Shown in pieces: positions 43,485-52,522 of a DNA stretch of 64,000 nt. The notes beneath the pieces are model-generated. The model worked only from the letters and a program-made list of their open reading frames with translations. It was not told where the DNA came from and ran no database searches. Positions within the stretch are counted from its first letter, which is position 1, and every line of letters starts with the position of its first letter. The DNA is taken from positions 1 to 64,000 of the forward strand of contig CAZCBE010000009.1 in NCBI GenBank assembly GCA_964496695.1. The letters run 5' to 3'. Origin of the DNA: SXTU01 sp964496695 (GTDB taxonomy: Bacteria; Verrucomicrobiota; Verrucomicrobiia; Limisphaerales; SXTU01). The position numbers were made by a program, and so were the translations under genes.

Positions 43485-44741
43485 TTAGTCTTCGAGCTTT
43501 TTTCCAGTGGTGTCCGGAGCGAACCAGATGACGAGCATGCCCAGGCCGTAGATCGTGCCCATGATCGCGCCGGCCTTGGCGAAGTCGCCACCGAAGAAAT
43601 CCGTCAGCGCCCCGGCACTCAGCACACCGATGGCGACGAGAAAACGTCCGAAGTTGTAGCTCATGCCTGCTCCGGAGGCGCGCACGCGGGTGGGGAACAA
43701 TTCGGGCAGGCACAAGGGCAGCCAGCCGAAGAAGAGCGTCGCGACGAGCCCCTGCACAAAGATCATCGGGAGGAACATCGGTTCGAGCGGTTTGAGGAAG
43801 AGGAAGATGCCGCAGGTGAGCAGCACCGATCCCAGGCTGATCAGGAAATACGCCAGCCGACGCCCCAGCAGGCTGGCGACCTGCCCGCCGAGGAAGCTGC
43901 CGATGGTCGCACCCAACGCCCAGTAGCCCTGCGTCTCCGCCTTGTAGCCGGGGTTGAGCTTGCCCGCCACGGAGTCCGCCCACGGAGTAAACCAGCGGCC
44001 GGCACTCCACGCGGCGATCAGCGGGATCGAAGCGAGCAGGATGCCGGCAATGGTCACGCGCAGAAGCGAGGGAGAGAAGAGTTCCCGCATCGGTGTGTCG
44101 GTCTTCTTCGTGGCGCTGCCTCTTGTGGCCAGCCACTTGGGTGACTCCGGCACGATCCAAAGCGCCGCGAGGCCCACGACGGCGGGGGAAGCAGTCAGGA
44201 GCAGCAGCCAGCGCCAGGAATCAGGCGTGATGGGCCAGCGCACGCCGACCTGGGAAATGAGGAACATGCCGAGGTTGGCGGACATGCCCATCACGCCGGC
44301 CAGCAGCGGACGCGAGACATCCGGCCAGACTTCCGAGACCAGGGCCACTCCGTTGGGCCACATGCCGCCGATGCCCAGCCCGGCGAGAAAGCGCAGCACG
44401 ATGAGCTGCTCCTGAGTCTGCACAAAGGAACACGCGCCGGCGAACAAAGTGTAGCAGAGGATGCTGGCTGCCATGGCCTTCGCCCGGCCGATACGATCGC
44501 CGAGCCAGCCAAGCGTGATTCCACCCACAGCCGCGCCGAGACTCAAGGCCGCAGTGTAGTAGCCGAACCATCGGCCCGAGACCTTCACGTCATAGGCTGC
44601 GCCCATCAAATCCTGCATGATGGAGAGCGAGGCGATGGGCAGCGTGCCCATCTGCACGCCCGCGCACATCCAGCCGAGAAAGGCCACCGTGATGGCCACG
44701 TAGCGGTCGCGAATGGAGACAGGCGGTGGCGGCTGCGTCAT
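43485..44741 (-). CDS. MFS transporter, sugar-porter type
   Basis: A 418-residue transporter with 12 predicted membrane helices. Motif A between helices 2 and 3 is GWLGDRIGRAKAMA, and PESPKWL after helix 6 is characteristic of the sugar-porter branch. ELFPTRVRASGAG marks the late cytoplasmic loop. The substrate is unknown; organic acids, sugars and aromatic acids are all transported by relatives. The start is the ATG at 44741, and a longer reading to 45272 overlaps the reductase gene. It begins 11 bases after the aldo/keto reductase stop, so it is the third gene of a PPC-reductase-transporter operon. Confidence 0.88.
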   Translation of the reverse strand: MTQPPPPVSIRDRYVAITVAFLGWMCAGVQMGTLPIASLSIMQDLMGAAYDVKVSGRWFGYYTAALSLGAAVGGITLGWLGDRIGRAKAMAASILCYTLFAGACSFVQTQEQLIVLRFLAGLGIGGMWPNGVALVSEVWPDVSRPLLAGVMGMSANLGMFLISQVGVRWPITPDSWRWLLLLTASPAVVGLAALWIVPESPKWLATRGSATKKTDTPMRELFSPSLLRVTIAGILLASIPLIAAWSAGRWFTPWADSVAGKLNPGYKAETQGYWALGATIGSFLGGQVASLLGRRLAYFLISLGSVLLTCGIFLFLKPLEPMFLPMIFVQGLVATLFFGWLPLCLPELFPTRVRASGAGMSYNFGRFLVAIGVLSAGALTDFFGGDFAKAGAIMGTIYGLGMLVIWFAPDTTGKKLED

Positions 44742-44752
44742 GGGTCGGCGAA

Positions 44753-45862
44753 TTAGACACCGGCAGCCGTGAGCGTGGCAATCAATTCGTCGGGCAACGG
44801 GCCCTTCGCCGCCCACTGAACCGCGTTCGCGACTTCTTCCGGTGAGCTGAAGCCGATGATGGCCGAGGTGACGCGCGGATGATGCACGGCGAAGCGCACA
44901 GCAGCTTCGGGGAGAGCGATGGCTGCGGGGAGCAACTGACGCATCAACTCCGCCCGGCGCAGGTCGCGCTCGTAGATGGGAAGGGGGAAGAACTTCGTGG
45001 TGAGCGTGTGCGCGCTGGGTGGCCTGCCCGCGAGCGCGCCCCCGGCGAAGACGCGGATGGCGAGCAGGGCTGGCCCGGCAGGGCGAGACTCTGTCGAGCC
45101 CCAATGGCCGACGGAGTCGGCGCGAGCGAAGCGAGCATCTCGGCCGGGCGGTGTGATGGAGATGCTCGCTCCGCTCGCCTCGCTGTGCTCGGAATGGGGC
45201 TCGACGGAGTCTCGCCCTACCGGGCGGAGGTTCAGTTTCGCGCCGGTTCGGAGACCGGCGCTCCGCTCGCACAGGTTCAGGTTCACCTGCATCGTGGTCC
45301 AGGCTCCGGCCTTCTGGACTTCGTCCAAGGACGCTTCATCTCCCAGGCCGGTCAGGCCGAAGTGCTGGACGAGTCCTTCGCGGCGAAGCTGCTCGAAGGC
45401 CTCAAGCACACCGCCAGAGCGCAGCACATCATCCGGCGTGATCGAAGTGGGCTGGTCGCCGCGCCGGCGGGTGATGGAATTGTGCAGTTGCAGCAGGGCG
45501 ACGGAACTCACGCCCAGCCGCTGCAAGCTGCTTTCCACCGAGGCACGCACGGCCCCGGCAATGTCGTCGAGTTGCTCGGCAGCGAGGCGGACTTTGGTCC
45601 CGATGCGGACGGAGCGGGTGGCATCCAGTTCGCGCAAGGCCCAGCCCAGGCTGCTTTCAGAAGCGCCGTTGCCATAGGTGGCGGCGGTGTCGAACCAGTC
45701 CACCCCGAGCGCCAGTGCTTGTTGCATCGTGGCGAGCTGCCGGTCCCGGGCGGAGGCATCCGTCATCAAGGCAGAGACAGGGCCTGCACCGAAGGCAACT
45801 GCGGGAATCATCAGCCCCGAGTCGCCCAGCGGTCGCTGCGGGACTCGCAGGGCATCGCTCAT
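44753..45862 (-). CDS. Aldo/keto reductase carrying an in-frame palindromic insertion
   Basis: A 369-residue (beta/alpha)8 oxidoreductase, longer than the ~310-330 usual for its class. The catalytic tetrad is visible: Asp in WFDTAATYG, Tyr in ATYGNGASE, Lys in IGTKVRLA and His in LLQLHNS. The C-terminal NADP-binding region is present (FAVHHPRVTSAIIGFSSPEE). Between strand residues MQVNLNL and AIRVFAGGALAG lies a foreign ~60-75-residue segment rich in Ser, Arg and Pro, encoded by a 151-bp nested palindrome. Its start codon overlaps the stop of the upstream PPC gene as ATGA, indicating translational coupling. Whether the insert is tolerated in the folded protein is unknown. Confidence 0.88.
   Translation of the reverse strand: MSDALRVPQRPLGDSGLMIPAVAFGAGPVSALMTDASARDRQLATMQQALALGVDWFDTAATYGNGASESSLGWALRELDATRSVRIGTKVRLAAEQLDDIAGAVRASVESSLQRLGVSSVALLQLHNSITRRRGDQPTSITPDDVLRSGGVLEAFEQLRREGLVQHFGLTGLGDEASLDEVQKAGAWTTMQVNLNLCERSAGLRTGAKLNLRPVGRDSVEPHSEHSEASGASISITPPGRDARFARADSVGHWGSTESRPAGPALLAIRVFAGGALAGRPPSAHTLTTKFFPLPIYERDLRRAELMRQLLPAAIALPEAAVRFAVHHPRVTSAIIGFSSPEEVANAVQWAAKGPLPDELIATLTAAGV
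45074..45224. repeat. Complete nested palindrome inside the aldo/keto reductase gene
   Basis: The outer arms at 45074-45103 and 45195-45224 (each 30 bases, two mismatches) start cccggcagggcgagactctg. The inner arms at 45122-45141 and 45159-45178 (20 bases, one mismatch) read gcgagcgaagcgagcatctc. It is read through in frame with no stop codon. A half copy is in the barrel gene at 38543-38612. Confidence 0.93.
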
Positions 45863-48285
45863 TCTTGCGCGCGGGTCGTCTGGACGACGGAGGGCTTCAC
45901 GAACTCGATGAACGCCTCCGCCGTATGCGGGTTCTTCGAGTCGAGGGTGATCGCGCGGATGGGGCAGGGGAGGTTGAACGGGCCGGCGTTGGCGGCGAAC
46001 TGGATTTCGATCACTCCCCGGTCGCTGCCGCCCGGCACCGTCACGGCAGCGGCACGCAGGCCAGTGACGTGGGCGGGCGCATCCAGTTCCACCCGCACGG
46101 CGTCGGCGCGGAGGGATTTGTCGCGGCGGAGATGAAACGGGATTTTAACCGACCCACCGGGGACGACGCGGACGGACGTGGCGTCGAGTTCCAGTTCCAG
46201 CAGGCCGGCCTGTGTGATGGTGATGACCTGGTCGTTCTGTTCGTTCTGACTGTAGCTCACGATGTGCTCGGTGCCGTCGTGATCCTTGATGGTGCCAACG
46301 AGCATGATCTGCGACCGGCTGGTCCGGCCCAGTTCCATGCTAGGCGGGAAGGTGACTTCAAACTCGAAGTGATCCGCGCCCGGTGCAATCTGGACAGGCG
46401 CGGCGAAGACGCCCTGCAGGTGACGGCCCTGGCGGTCGGACAGGCAGGCGGTAAGCGGCCCGGTGAAGCCACCGCGCTCGAGGCCGTAGGGCCGCCGATA
46501 CGTGGAGCCGCGCGGCACGATGTTCATCAGGAAGTCGCTCGTGGTCTTGAAGGGCGTGGGCATCGCCACGGCTAGCAGCACGGAGCCAATGGCGGCCTCG
46601 CCGCGCGGGGCGGGCAGGGTCGCGGCGCGCGTGACTTTCTCGCCATTGATGGTGGCGGTGCCTTGCACGGTGAGATGGGCGACGGAAATCTTCGCCGCGT
46701 ATTCGGCAGAGAAATTCAGATCGGTGGTGTTGCGTCCGCTGGCGATCTTGGTGCCGCTGGCGGTGACGTTCGCAGGCAGGCCTTCCACGGTGAGTTCGAT
46801 GTCGCCCTTGAAGCCGCCGAGGGCGGTGACGTTCACCTTGAGCTTGCCGGGTTGTTGCTTGCTGCCGCGCTTGGGCTTGCCGGGGGCGGTGGTTTCGCCG
46901 TCGGCGGTTTCACGGATGACGGTCAGCGTGTCATTGGCCAGCGAGAGCTGGAAGTCCGGGGCGGCGGCAGGTGGGGCAATGCGCAGGCGATACGCGAAGT
47001 CGGAACCGCCGCGCGAGGCGAAGCGGTCACTGACGTGCAGGAGGAAGTCGCCGTCGGCGGGAGCCTTGAAGTTTAGCGTGAGATCGGCTGACTCGCCGGG
47101 CGCGGCTTCGGCGCGGCCAGCGGGCTTGCCGTCGGTGTCAGTGATGGCGAGCACCGGGGTGAGGGCGCTGCCCAGCCGGCTGGCGGCGAGCGTGAGTTCG
47201 AGCGCATCGCCCTTCTTCGCCGCGAAGCGCCAGGTGTTCGTAGAGCCGGCGGTCACGATGCGTCCGTTCAGGACGCTGGGCGTGGTGAAGGTGCTGGTGG
47301 TGGCGGAATGGATTTGCTCGGGCAGGTCATCAAGTTCGAGCAGGGCGGTGGCGGAGCGCTTGCCGGGGAAGGAGATCGAGACCGCCGCCGTGCTGGTGGT
47401 GGGTGAGGGGAGCTTCACTTCGATCTGCTTGGCCGGCAGGGCGTGGCCGGAGAGTTCGAACTTCACGGTTTCGCCTCGCTTGCCACCGAGCGGGAAGACC
47501 CGGGTTACGACGGGCTGGTCCGTGATTGTGAGGCGATAGACGTAGGTCTGGAGGCCGGCGGAATTGACGTCGTCAATGCGCACGCTGTAGGTGCCGTCGC
47601 GCGGGGCGGTGAATTGCAGCGTCGGGTCCGCGCGCTGGCTGGCGATGGCCTCTTGGAGCGGTTGGCCGGTGGCGTCCAGGACCACGAGCCGGGCCTGAAG
47701 CGGGGAGCCGAGTGACAACGCGGCGACAGACAGGCTGAATGCTTGGCCGGCCTTCGCCGGGAAGGTCCACACATCCACGTCTTCGCGGGGGAAGATGCGA
47801 CCGTTGATGGTCAACGGCGGCATGACGGTGACGGGCAGCGGCTCGCCGTCGAGTTCGGTTTCGAGGATTTCCGGCAGCTCGCCGACGATGAACTTCATCG
47901 CGGAGGTTGCGCCTTGCGAAGTCCACGTCCGCCAATAGCGGACACCGGCCGGGGCATCGGCGGCGATGCGGACGGAGCCGGCGTGGTCGCGTGGATAATC
48001 TTCACTGCGCTGCGAGGCGGGCTGGACAATCTGCGGACCCTCGAACCAGACGGTGTTCGTCAGTTTCACGCGGGACGAGGCGGTGATGCCTGCGCCGAGC
48101 ATTTCAAAGCCCGCCTCGCCATGGAAGTAGCAGCCGCCAACCCGCACGGGAACGGTGGTCCCGCGCTGGCCGCCGGCGGGGAAAATGTAGGGGGCGAAGG
48201 GTTCGACCGCCCTGGCGGTGGACAGTCCCAGTCCCGTGACGAAGAACCCGAGGGCGAACAGCCGGCTGAGGCAACGGTGCGACAT
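45859..48285 (-). CDS. Secreted PPC-domain (pre-peptidase C-terminal) beta protein
   Basis: An 808-residue exported protein with a signal peptide near CLSRLFALGFFVTGLGLSTA. It is built of several beta-sandwich modules. At least two have the PPC pattern (NGRIFPREDVDVWTFPAKAG, followed by FTAPRDGTYSVRIDD, and NGRIVTAGSTNTWRFAAKKG, followed by FKAPADGDFLLHVSD). An Ig-like region follows (GGFKGDIELTVEGLPANVTA). This architecture is frequent in PVC bacteria, often next to cytochromes or protease-like proteins. Function is unknown, and binding or scaffolding is likely. The start is the ATG at 48285. The stop overlaps the reductase start by four bases. Confidence 0.85.
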   Translation of the reverse strand: MSHRCLSRLFALGFFVTGLGLSTARAVEPFAPYIFPAGGQRGTTVPVRVGGCYFHGEAGFEMLGAGITASSRVKLTNTVWFEGPQIVQPASQRSEDYPRDHAGSVRIAADAPAGVRYWRTWTSQGATSAMKFIVGELPEILETELDGEPLPVTVMPPLTINGRIFPREDVDVWTFPAKAGQAFSLSVAALSLGSPLQARLVVLDATGQPLQEAIASQRADPTLQFTAPRDGTYSVRIDDVNSAGLQTYVYRLTITDQPVVTRVFPLGGKRGETVKFELSGHALPAKQIEVKLPSPTTSTAAVSISFPGKRSATALLELDDLPEQIHSATTSTFTTPSVLNGRIVTAGSTNTWRFAAKKGDALELTLAASRLGSALTPVLAITDTDGKPAGRAEAAPGESADLTLNFKAPADGDFLLHVSDRFASRGGSDFAYRLRIAPPAAAPDFQLSLANDTLTVIRETADGETTAPGKPKRGSKQQPGKLKVNVTALGGFKGDIELTVEGLPANVTASGTKIASGRNTTDLNFSAEYAAKISVAHLTVQGTATINGEKVTRAATLPAPRGEAAIGSVLLAVAMPTPFKTTSDFLMNIVPRGSTYRRPYGLERGGFTGPLTACLSDRQGRHLQGVFAAPVQIAPGADHFEFEVTFPPSMELGRTSRSQIMLVGTIKDHDGTEHIVSYSQNEQNDQVITITQAGLLELELDATSVRVVPGGSVKIPFHLRRDKSLRADAVRVELDAPAHVTGLRAAAVTVPGGSDRGVIEIQFAANAGPFNLPCPIRAITLDSKNPHTAEAFIEFVKPSVVQTTRAQE

Positions 48286-48399
48286 TGAAAGTCCCGACGC
48301 TGGCCGCGCGCGGGTCTTCAAAGTGAAAACCGTCGAGAAGGGGCTTGCCAACGCCGCAGCCTCTCAGCATAACTCTGCCGTCTCAACCAACGACATTTT

Positions 48400-48630
48400 A
48401 TGGCCGACATCGCTAACAAATACGAAAACAACGTCCCTGGGAAATACTACGTGGACAACCAGTGCATTGACTGCGACCTGTGCCGCGAGACCGCCCCGGA
48501 AAACTACACCCGCTACGATGACGGCGGCTATTCCTACGTGAAGAAGCAGCCCGAGACGCCCGAGGAAGAGGCGCAGTGCAAGGAAGCCAAAGAAGGCTGC
48601 CCCGTGGAAGCCATCGGCGACAACGGCTAA
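48400..48630 (+). CDS. Ferredoxin, single [4Fe-4S] type
   Basis: A 76-residue soluble electron carrier. Three cysteines lie in CIDCDLC (CxxCxxC) and a further Cys-Pro in EGCPVEAIGDN binds the same cluster. The second cluster site of 2[4Fe-4S] ferredoxins is absent. The family matches the single-cluster ferredoxins with an acidic loop (ETPEEEAQC). The start is the ATG at 48400. A strong intrinsic terminator follows 20 bases after the stop, so it is a monocistronic gene. Divergent from the PPC gene. Confidence 0.92.
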   Translation: MADIANKYENNVPGKYYVDNQCIDCDLCRETAPENYTRYDDGGYSYVKKQPETPEEEAQCKEAKEGCPVEAIGDNG

Positions 48631-48650
48631 GGCCGGACGAATTTCGAGCG

Positions 48651-48688
48651 AACACCCGTCGGCGAAGGCCGGCGGGTGTTTTTGCTTT
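48651..48688 (+). terminator. Intrinsic terminator of the ferredoxin gene
   Basis: The stem aacacccg with cggc pairs with gccg and cgggtgtt around a gaag loop, followed by tttttgctttt. It begins 20 bases after the ferredoxin stop. Confidence 0.88.
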
Positions 48689-48879
48689 TCTGGGAACTTA
48701 CTCCTGCTCCTCGGGCCAAGACCGGCCGGGACCGCAAAGCGGAGTGATGGAGTGGGGGAGAACTGGACTGCTGGTTTTGCCTCCGATCTTCACTCGATGA
48801 GGGCGTTGCGAAAGTTTCTGCAATGCTGCGCTCCAGGTGGGTATGCCGAAAAAAGCCGGATGGTCTTCGCCACTGACGA

Positions 48880-49040
48880 GTAAGGTTGCCAGCAGCAGGG
48901 TGGGGCGCGTAAAAGCCGAGCTGCTCGCGACCGGCACATCCGAACTGCTTGGACTGCTGGCTCCCTTGGTGCCAGACGATTTCATCAATGACTGCTGGCC
49001 CACCGGTTCCGCGGGCGGGCGGCGGGGGGTTACACCAGCG
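48880..49040 (+). pseudogene. Transposase N-terminal fragment (putative)
   Basis: One frame reads LLGLLAPLVPDDFINDCWPT followed by GSAGGRRGVTP. This resembles the N-terminal region of transposases with a split-Pro, Arg-rich opening, but the match is short. The frame ends at 49052, truncated before any catalytic domain. Combined with the fragment just downstream it suggests an insertion-sequence graveyard. Confidence 0.4.
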
Positions 49041-49257
49041 TGCTCGTCCTAGACGGCTGCATGGCACGCCGCCAGCACACCGGAGCCAAGGTCCTGCTGA
49101 ACGAGACGCTGCCCTGGCAGCCCTGGCTGCGCCGGCTCCGGGTGGACGGCCGCTATAGCGGCCCGGCGTTTGCGGCGTAGGTCAAAGGGCTCCGCCGCAA
49201 GCTGGTGGAGGAAGTGGTCAAGCGCTCTGACGACGTGAAGACATTTCGCGTGATCCC
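49023..49257 (+). pseudogene. IS5-family transposase remnant
   Basis: Translated fragment VLVLDGCMARRQHTGAKVLL, then LRRLRVDGRYSGPAFAA, an in-frame TAG, and VKGLRRKLVEEVVKRSDDVK continuing to FRVIP. The order LRVDGxYxGxxF and EVVKRSDDxKxF matches the DDE region of IS5-type transposases just before the RWVVERTF motif. The internal stop (probably a mutated Tyr codon) and loss of the rest, cut off where the sucA upstream region begins, make it a clear pseudogene. No terminal inverted repeats were recognised. Confidence 0.72.
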
Positions 49258-49419
49258 GTGCCGATGCTGACTCGCTTTGATGTTGCGGCTCGCGCCATAA
49301 GCATTTCCCACTCGATTTTTAAATTGGAGCGACCTTTGGTCAGGCTCAAGGGCCAGCCGCACGAATTAGTAGTTTGCCCCCTTTCCAATCCCCAGATCTG
49401 GGCGAAGGTTCTAATTGCC

Positions 49420-52221
49420 ATGAGCAAAGCCGGGGCCAGCCACAGCATCCACAACCTCGCCTATCTTGAGCAGATGCAGGCGCGGCAGCAGAGTGATGCG
49501 CAGTCGGTGCCGGAGGGATGGCGGAACTTTTTTGCGGCAAACGGAAATGGAGACGAGGGTGGCACGGCGCAGGTTGGACCTTCCTTCCGCCCGCGCAGCG
49601 TGTTCAACCCCGGGACGCAGTCGGCACCCGAACGCGCCGTTGGCAGCCGGCTCGAAGCCCGTCTCGGCGATCGCCTGAACCAGCTCATCCGCAATCACCG
49701 CGTGCGCGGCCACATGATCGCCACGCTGCATCCGCTGGCCACCGCGCGTCCGTGCCCGCCCGAGCTGAAGCTGGAACACTATGCCTTTACCGAGGGCGAA
49801 CTGAACCTGCTCACCACCTGCGCGACGCTGCCCTACGATGAGCCGCTGACCATCCGCGAGATTTTCGAGCGCCTGCGCAACACCTACTGCCGCTCCATCG
49901 GCGTGCAGTTCATGCACATTGACGATGTCGCGGTGCGCGAGTGGCTGCAGCGGCGGATGGAAAGTTCGCAGAACCGACTCCCGCTTGCGCGCGAGGAGCA
50001 GCTTCGCATCCTCACGCGGCTGACCGACGGGGTCGTCTTTGAGGAGTTCCTGCGGAAGAAATTTCTTGGCGCGAAGACCTTTTCGCTCGAAGGCAGCGAG
50101 ACGCTGCTGCCGTTGCTGGACCTCGCCATCGAACGGGCGGGCGCCCAGGGCGTGCAGACTGCCATCCTCGGCATGGCGCACCGCGGCCGCCTCAACGTGC
50201 TGGCGAACATCGTCGGCAAGGACCCGTGCGAAATCTTCCGCGAATTCGCCGACGCTGAACCCGAGCTTTGGCTGGGCCGGGGCGACGTGCGCTACCACCT
50301 CGGCCACAGCGGCGACTGGACCACGGCCGCGGGCCACAGAATCCACCTGTCGCTCTGCTTCAATCCCAGCCATCTGGAATTTATCAGCCCGGTGCTGCTC
50401 GGCCGCGTGCGCGCCCATCAGGACCGGCGCGGGGATCACGAGCGCCAGCAGACGCTGGGCGTGCTCATCCATGGCGACGCGGCGTTTGCAGGGGAAGGCG
50501 TCGTGCAGGAGACGCTCAACCTCAGCCGGCTGGCTGGCTACCGCGTCGGCGGCGTCCTGCATGTCATCCTGAACAACCAGCTCGGCTTCACCACGGAGCC
50601 GGACGAATACCGCTCCACCACCTATGCCACGGACGTCGCGCGCATGCTGCAATCGCCCATCTTCCATGTGAACGGCGAAGACCCCGAGGCCGTCGCGCAG
50701 GTCGTGCGGCTGGCGATGGATTACCGGCACGAGTTCCAGCACGACGTGTTCATTGACATGCACGGCTACCGGCGCTGGGGGCACAATGAGACCGACGAGC
50801 CGTCCTTCACGCAGCCGGTCCTCTACCATGCCATCGCACAGCGCCCGAACGTGCGCGAAGGCTATCTCGAGCATCTCCTCAAGCTGAACGAAGTCACCGC
50901 TGCCGAAGCCGGGCAAATCGCCACCGCCCGCCGGGAACATCTGGAACAGAAGCTCGCGACCTCGCGGGGCGACAAGTGTGCGCCCGTGCGGGAACGGCGG
51001 GGCCTCTGGCGGGATTACACCGGCGGCCCCGAACCGGCCGAGGAGCCGGACACCGGGGTCGAGGCGAAACGTCTGTCCGCACTGCTGCACAAGCTGGCCG
51101 AGGTTCCCGCCGGCTTCCACCTGCACCCGAAGCTGGAGCGCGGCATGGCCGCGCGCCGCGAGATGGCCGAGGGCAGTCATCCGGTGGACTGGGCCGCTGC
51201 GGAAGCACTGGCCTTCGCGACGCTCGCGACCGAAGGCGTGCGCGTGCGGCTCACCGGGCAGGACACGGCGCGCGGCACCTTCAGCCACCGCCACGCGGTT
51301 TTCCACGATCATGAAGACGGTCATCACCACCTGCCACTGGCGCACCTCACCCCGGATCAGGCCCAGGTGGAGATTCTCAACAGCCCGCTGAGCGAGGCGG
51401 GCGTGCTCGGTTTTGAGTATGGCTACAGCCTGGACACGCCCGACGGGCTGGTGCTGTGGGAGGCACAGTTCGGCGACTTCGTCAACGCGGCGCAGGTGGT
51501 CGTGGACCAGTTCCTGGCGTGCGCCGAAGACAAGTGGCGGCGGCTCTCCGGCCTGGTGCTGCTGCTGCCGCACGGCTTTGAAGGGATGGGTGCGGAGCAT
51601 TCCAGTGCGCGGATGGAGCGGTTCCTCACGCTCGCGGCGGAGGACAATCTCCAGCTCGTGGTGCCCACCACGCCCGCGCAGTATTTTCACTGCCTGCGCC
51701 GGCAGTCTGTGCGGCGCTGGCGCAAGCCGCTGGTGGTCTTCACGCCCAAGAGCCTGCTGCGCCATCCTCAGGTGATCTCCCCGCTGGAAGACCTGGCGCG
51801 TGGACACTTCCAGCGCGTGCTGCCGGACACGACGGCGCAAGCGGGCGCGGTGAAGCGCGTGCTGCTGTGCAGCGGGAAGGTCTATTACGATCTGGTCGCG
51901 TTCCGCGAAGAGCACCAGCGAAAGGACATCGCGATCCTGCGGTTGGAACAATTGTATCCGCTGCGCGCCGACCTGCTCGAGATGGCGCTCACCCCCTACC
52001 ACGATGGCGCGCCCGTGTGCTGGGTGCAGGAGGAGCCGGAGAACATGGGCGCGGGGCGTTACCTGCACGGACGCTTTGGAGAATCGCTTTCCGGCCGCTG
52101 GCCAATGAGCCGGGTGAGCCGGCCCGCCTCCGCCAGCCCCGCCACCGGCTCGGGCCATGCGCACAAGCAGGAACAAAAGGAACTCGTGGAGCGCGCGTTC
52201 CGCGAAGGGCACGATGATTGA
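49420..52221 (+). CDS. sucA: 2-oxoglutarate dehydrogenase E1 component
   Basis: A 933-residue thiamin-diphosphate enzyme of the TCA cycle that decarboxylates 2-oxoglutarate and transfers the succinyl group to the E2 lipoyl arm. The N-terminus YLEQMQARQQSDAQSVPEGW matches E1o. The core has GMAHRGRLNVLANIVGKDP, LSLCFNPSHLEFISPVLLGR, HVILNNQLGFTTEPDEYRST and MHGYRRWGHNETDEP. The C-terminal transketolase domains continue to VCWVQEEPENMGAGRYLHGR. Length is normal. The start is the ATG at 49420; an extension upstream to 49258 reads non-homologous sequence. SucB lies 818 bases downstream after a BON-domain gene. Confidence 0.96.
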   Translation: MSKAGASHSIHNLAYLEQMQARQQSDAQSVPEGWRNFFAANGNGDEGGTAQVGPSFRPRSVFNPGTQSAPERAVGSRLEARLGDRLNQLIRNHRVRGHMIATLHPLATARPCPPELKLEHYAFTEGELNLLTTCATLPYDEPLTIREIFERLRNTYCRSIGVQFMHIDDVAVREWLQRRMESSQNRLPLAREEQLRILTRLTDGVVFEEFLRKKFLGAKTFSLEGSETLLPLLDLAIERAGAQGVQTAILGMAHRGRLNVLANIVGKDPCEIFREFADAEPELWLGRGDVRYHLGHSGDWTTAAGHRIHLSLCFNPSHLEFISPVLLGRVRAHQDRRGDHERQQTLGVLIHGDAAFAGEGVVQETLNLSRLAGYRVGGVLHVILNNQLGFTTEPDEYRSTTYATDVARMLQSPIFHVNGEDPEAVAQVVRLAMDYRHEFQHDVFIDMHGYRRWGHNETDEPSFTQPVLYHAIAQRPNVREGYLEHLLKLNEVTAAEAGQIATARREHLEQKLATSRGDKCAPVRERRGLWRDYTGGPEPAEEPDTGVEAKRLSALLHKLAEVPAGFHLHPKLERGMAARREMAEGSHPVDWAAAEALAFATLATEGVRVRLTGQDTARGTFSHRHAVFHDHEDGHHHLPLAHLTPDQAQVEILNSPLSEAGVLGFEYGYSLDTPDGLVLWEAQFGDFVNAAQVVVDQFLACAEDKWRRLSGLVLLLPHGFEGMGAEHSSARMERFLTLAAEDNLQLVVPTTPAQYFHCLRRQSVRRWRKPLVVFTPKSLLRHPQVISPLEDLARGHFQRVLPDTTAQAGAVKRVLLCSGKVYYDLVAFREEHQRKDIAILRLEQLYPLRADLLEMALTPYHDGAPVCWVQEEPENMGAGRYLHGRFGESLSGRWPMSRVSRPASASPATGSGHAHKQEQKELVERAFREGHDD

Positions 52222-52522
52222 CCCCCGACGGCCGCGGTGGTTGCAAGCCACCGGCACGGAGTTCAAGGGCTCAAAGCTACTTGGTGAACCTGCCTTGGTA
52301 GGGCGCGGTGTCCTCACCGCGCCGCCGAGGTTCTGTGGCATCCGGGTGCTCGGCGGCGGGCTGAGGACAGCCCGCCCTACCCGCCACAGGCCCGCGCTCC
52401 GGGAGTTTGTCCGTGTGTGGCCAGGAATTCCATTTGTCCCGCAGCGTGACCGCGATTATGTTTCAGAGTAGAGAAAAAGTGGGGGGAACAAAGTTGCTTC
52501 AAGCCGCAACGGAAAGGTTTTT
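52222..52522. repeat. Repeat-rich gap between sucA and the BON gene
   Basis: 52299-52381 is a full tagggcgcggtgtcctcacc family copy ending cagcccgccctacc, preceded by a half copy of the ccaccggcacgg family. The last ~100 bases before the BON gene, which include cggaaaggtttttatg, hold the probable ribosome-binding site (gaaagg, ~7 bases before the ATG). Confidence 0.8.

Noticed and set aside
47340..47380. Repeat-derived GKRSAT peptide in the PPC protein
   Set aside because: The nucleotide sequence differs from the repeat that encodes a similar peptide near 31.56 kb, so the resemblance is coincidental.
49411..52341. 976-residue open frame on the minus strand
   Set aside because: Antisense shadow of sucA.
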